From assembly GCA_035628995.1 (NCBI GenBank), contig DASPIR010000034.1, forward strand, positions 186,001 to 250,000: a stretch of DNA of 64,000 nt. The letters run 5' to 3'. Position 1 is the stretch's first letter. Every line of letters starts with the position of its first letter. The position numbers were made by a program, and so were the translations under genes. A model generated the notes under the pieces. The model ran no database searches. It was not told the origin of the DNA and was given only the letters and a program-made list of their open reading frames with translations. Shown in pieces: positions 61,286 to 64,000 of this stretch. The DNA is from Clostridia bacterium (GTDB lineage Bacteria > Bacillota > Clostridia > Lutisporales > Lutisporaceae).

Positions 61286-62542
61286 CTATTTCAAGAAACC
61301 TTGATAATTCCTCATTACCATCTGTGCCTCAATCTGCTTTACAAAGTCCATAGCAACACCAACAACGATAAGCAGTGAAGTACTTCCGAAATACACCTTG
61401 ATACCAGTGAAGTTCATAAGGAATATAGGTACTATAGCGATAAAAGCGAGGAAAAATGCACCTACTAATGTTATTCTGTTTAATGATTTTGTTATGAAAT
61501 CGGAAGTTGGTTTTCCAGGTCTAATTCCCGGTATGAATCCGCCATACTTCTTGATGTTATTGGATACTTCTATTGGGTTGAAGGTAACTGCTGTGTAGAA
61601 GTATGTAAATCCAATAATAAGGAATGCGTATAGTATTCCATGGCCCCAAGTTCCCCAATTGAAATATGTGTTGAAGAACCTATATGCACCAGAATTCGGA
61701 AAGAACTGTGCAATCTGACCTGGGAACGCTATTAACGACATTGCGAATATAACCGGTATAACTCCGGCTTGGTTTACTTTGAGCGGAATATGAGTGCTCT
61801 GTCCGCCGTACATTCTTCTACCAACAACTCTCTTTGCATACTGTACAGGTATTCTTCTCTGGCCTTCCTGTATAAGTACAACACCCATGATTATAAGTAT
61901 TGCAAATACCACGAAAAGCACTATCTCAATGAGATTAGTTGTTTTTGCCTTGTAAAGAGAGATAAGCTTCGTAACTCCCAACGGGATTCTTGAAACTATA
62001 CCTGCAAAGATTATGAGAGATATACCATTTCCGATACCTCTTTCGTTTATCTGCTCACCGAGCCACATCAGGAATGCAGTTCCAGCTGTAAGTGAAAGTG
62101 CAACCAGCAATATTGATGCAGTATCTGTTCTCAGAAGATATCCCCTAAGTCCATAAGCTAAAGCCAGAGCCTGGATAAGTGCCAGCACAACTGTACCATA
62201 TCTTGTATACTGTGCTATCTTTCTTCGTCCATCTTCGCCTTCCTTGGCGAGAGCTTCAAGACTAGGAATAGCTATAGTTAGAAGCTGCATTATAATGGTT
62301 GCATTAATATAAGGTGTTATGTTCATTGCAAATACAGCAAAGTTTTTAAATGCTCCACCTGAAATAACATCGAAGAATCCGAGTAAACCTCCGCTATCAA
62401 TAAGCTGTGCTAGAGCATCGGTATTCATACCAGGTACAGGAATGAAGCTTCCCAGTCTGTATATAATAAGCATTCCGAGTGTGAAAAGCATTTTGAATCT
62501 CAGATCTGGTATCTTCCAAGCATTTCTTATTGTGTTAAACAC
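61286..62542 (-). CDS. secY: Preprotein translocase subunit SecY
   Basis: A 418-residue channel protein with ten helices. SecY marks include IIYRLGSFIPVPGMNTDAL, the plug region after it, ITPYINATIIMQLL and RRIPVQYAKRVVG. It is the core of the Sec translocon. It starts one base after the rplO stop. Confidence 0.98.
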   Translation of the reverse strand: MFNTIRNAWKIPDLRFKMLFTLGMLIIYRLGSFIPVPGMNTDALAQLIDSGGLLGFFDVISGGAFKNFAVFAMNITPYINATIIMQLLTIAIPSLEALAKEGEDGRRKIAQYTRYGTVVLALIQALALAYGLRGYLLRTDTASILLVALSLTAGTAFLMWLGEQINERGIGNGISLIIFAGIVSRIPLGVTKLISLYKAKTTNLIEIVLFVVFAILIIMGVVLIQEGQRRIPVQYAKRVVGRRMYGGQSTHIPLKVNQAGVIPVIFAMSLIAFPGQIAQFFPNSGAYRFFNTYFNWGTWGHGILYAFLIIGFTYFYTAVTFNPIEVSNNIKKYGGFIPGIRPGKPTSDFITKSLNRITLVGAFFLAFIAIVPIFLMNFTGIKVYFGSTSLLIVVGVAMDFVKQIEAQMVMRNYQGFLK

Positions 62543-62543
62543 C

Positions 62544-62984
62544 TTATACCACCTCTACCTTTCCTCCTGCTGCTGCGATTTTGTCTGCAGCTGTTTTGCT
62601 GAATTTATGTGCCTGTACTGTCAAATTCTTTGTAAGGTCGCCATTGCCCAGTATCTTAACTCCGCTAAGCATTGCTTTTACCAAGCCTACTTCTTTTAAC
62701 ATTTCAGGATTGACAACTGTTCCGTTGTCGAATCTTTCGAGGTCACTGAGGTTAACAACGGCATATTCTTTTCTGAATATATTCGTGAAACCAATCTTTG
62801 GAAGTCTTCTATATAGAGGCATCTGTCCGCCTTCGAAACCAAGCCTTACTCCGCCGCCAGATCTAGAATTCTGCCCTTTTTGACCTTTGCCTGCGCTCTT
62901 GCCCTGACCGGAAGCTGTACCTCTACCAATTCTCTTCTTTGATTTGGTAGAACCTTCTGCAGGTTTAAGTTCGTGTAATTTCAT
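62544..62984 (-). CDS. rplO: 50S ribosomal protein L15
   Basis: A 146-residue L15: [22 protein letters not shown] with a Gly/Lys-rich early part ([32 protein letters not shown]), then the globular [14 protein letters not shown] end. It is in standard spc-operon order. Confidence 0.98.
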   Translation of the reverse strand: MKLHELKPAEGSTKSKKRIGRGTASGQGKSAGKGQKGQNSRSGGGVRLGFEGGQMPLYRRLPKIGFTNIFRKEYAVVNLSDLERFDNGTVVNPEMLKEVGLVKAMLSGVKILGNGDLTKNLTVQAHKFSKTAADKIAAAGGKVEVV

Positions 62985-63000
62985 GTTTACACCTCCTTGA

Positions 63001-63180
63001 TTACATTTCCTTTACTTCAACCAAATGTATAACCTTCTGTACCATACCTCTTATCTGAGGTGTAGCTTCATGTTCTACTTCGCTGTTAAGCTTTTTGAGT
63101 CCCAAAGCTTTTACTGTTGCGATTTGGTCATCTTTTCTTCCAATTATACTCTTTACTAATTTAACTCTTATCTTAGCCAA
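63001..63180 (-). CDS. rpmD: 50S ribosomal protein L30
   Basis: A 59-residue L30 ([20 protein letters not shown], then [38 protein letters not shown]). The start is TTG with GGAGGG 7 bases upstream, which explains why it could be missed by ATG-only searches. It lies between rpsE and rplO. Confidence 0.97.
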   Translation of the reverse strand: MAKIRVKLVKSIIGRKDDQIATVKALGLKKLNSEVEHEATPQIRGMVQKVIHLVEVKEM

Positions 63181-63192
63181 GGTTATTCCCTC

Positions 63193-63693
63193 CTAGCCTA
63201 ATATCTCTTCAACGGTTTTACCTCTGAGCTTTGCTACATCTTCAATAGTTTTTAATGAAGCCAGCCCTTGGATTGTAGCGTTTACCATATTTCTTGGATT
63301 GTTTGATCTTAAGGATTTTGTTCTGATATCCTTTATCCCTGCCAGTTCAAGAACCGCACGGGCTGGACCTCCAGCTATAACACCAGTACCTTCTTTTGCC
63401 GGCATCAGAAGCACTGTGCCTGAGCCAGAAACTCCGATAATCTCATGAGGTATTGTAGTTCCAACTATAGCTACCTTTACAAGATTCTTCTTGGCATCTT
63501 CGATACCTTTTCTAATTGCTTCAGGTATTTCTACTGATTTTCCGGTGCCAACTCCAACATAGCCATTTAAGTCTCCAACAACTACTATGGCGCTGAATCT
63601 GAAGTTTCTACCGCCTTTAACAACCTTAGCAACTCGATTTATAGCAACAACCTTTTCCTTAAGGTCAAGTTTACTTGCATCTATTGGCTGCAT
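63193..63693 (-). CDS. rpsE: 30S ribosomal protein S5
   Basis: A 166-residue S5: [21 protein letters not shown], then [22 protein letters not shown] and [19 protein letters not shown]. It contributes to decoding accuracy. GGGAGG precedes the ATG. Confidence 0.98.
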   Translation of the reverse strand: MQPIDASKLDLKEKVVAINRVAKVVKGGRNFRFSAIVVVGDLNGYVGVGTGKSVEIPEAIRKGIEDAKKNLVKVAIVGTTIPHEIIGVSGSGTVLLMPAKEGTGVIAGGPARAVLELAGIKDIRTKSLRSNNPRNMVNATIQGLASLKTIEDVAKLRGKTVEEILG

Positions 63694-63711
63694 TTATTTC
63701 CCTCCCTTATC

Positions 63712-64000
63712 CTAGAATTCCAATCCGGCTTCTCTTGCTGCATCAGCCAGTTCCTTAACTCTTCCGTGATATATATATCCGCCTCTGTCGAAAACAACCA
63801 ACTTAATGCCAGCTTCAAGGGCCTTCTTTGCTACTAATTCGCCAACCGCTTTAGCTGCTCCTTTGTTTCCGCCATGACCTGGATTATCCTTTAACTCTTT
63901 ATCCAGAGTTGAGGCTGATACTAAAGTAACACCCTTTACGTCATCAATTATCTGAGCATATATGTTATTAAGGCTTCTATAGACATTCAATCTTGGTCTT
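63712..64000 (-). CDS. rplR: 50S ribosomal protein L18, C-terminal part
   Basis: The frame is open to the right window edge ([20 protein letters not shown]...), so the first 25 or so residues are outside. [21 protein letters not shown] and [24 protein letters not shown] are typical. L18 binds 5S rRNA. Confidence 0.97.
   Translation of the reverse strand, partial: RPRLNVYRSLNNIYAQIIDDVKGVTLVSASTLDKELKDNPGHGGNKGAAKAVGELVAKKALEAGIKLVVFDRGGYIYHGRVKELADAAREAGLEF

Overview
The window looks like chromosome from an endospore-forming, anaerobic, low-GC Firmicute of the class Clostridia. The evidence is a Firmicutes-type spc/alpha ribosomal operon with a KOW gene between map and infA, followed by ecfA1-ecfA2-ecfT, truA and rplM-rpsI. 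CwlD, a CotF-like coat protein and a SleB-like hydrolase point to sporulation. A c-di-AMP (ydaO) riboswitch, strong GGAGG ribosome binding sites, frequent TTG/GTG starts, and formate/molybdenum genes fit the same picture. I cannot resolve the genus. Most genes lie on the minus strand.

Layout. 1-6.5 kb: formate/nitrite channel (partial), fdhD, mobA, thioesterase, phosphodiesterase, DUF1189 protein, the AmmeMemoRadiSam pair (radical SAM enzyme plus MEMO-AMMECR1 fusion), and an FMN-binding protein. 6.9-15.7 kb: an NDH-2/DoxX fusion, a small molybdate-binding (Mop/TOBE) gene interrupted by an in-frame UGA, HelD, a CDF metal exporter, a 14-blade DUF5050 protein, and a SleB-like hydrolase behind a consensus promoter and c-di-AMP riboswitch. 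15.8-24.9 kb: TrkH/TrkA potassium uptake, an atypical IscU-like protein with a single-chain pseudo-E1/E1 (ThiF/MoeB) enzyme, CysK with a CymR-like regulator, a metal P-type ATPase and tRNA-Glu(CTC). 24.9-35.3 kb: a probable 11-gene operon related to the uncharacterised E. coli ydjXYZ-ynjBCD locus (TVP38, YdjY, YnjB-type ABC importer), extended by two glycosyltransferases, a kinase-like protein and an iron-sulfur CCG protein; a second TVP38 gene is divergent. 36.8-41.7 kb: a second potassium system (KtrA, KtrB, TrkA-N protein) with a histidine kinase and a response regulator lacking a DNA-binding domain. 42-51 kb: a repeat-rich secreted protein with SGAT-like flavinylation motifs, spore genes, tandem M29 aminopeptidases, an iron-sulfur flavoprotein, MazG-like and PilZ proteins. 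51-64 kb: housekeeping ribosomal, secretion and ECF genes, ending inside rplR.

The features I find most worth pursuing are the UGA-interrupted Mop protein (possible selenoprotein), the extended Ydj/Ynj operon, the fused pseudo-E1/E1 with an IscU paralogue that has lost cluster ligands, and a family of intergenic elements. Those elements have arms that are tandem heptamers which differ between copies yet keep the same pairing register between arms. Potassium handling (Trk and Ktr) and c-di-AMP sensing occur in the same window, which fits c-di-AMP control of turgor and cell wall, although only the hydrolase carries a visible riboswitch.
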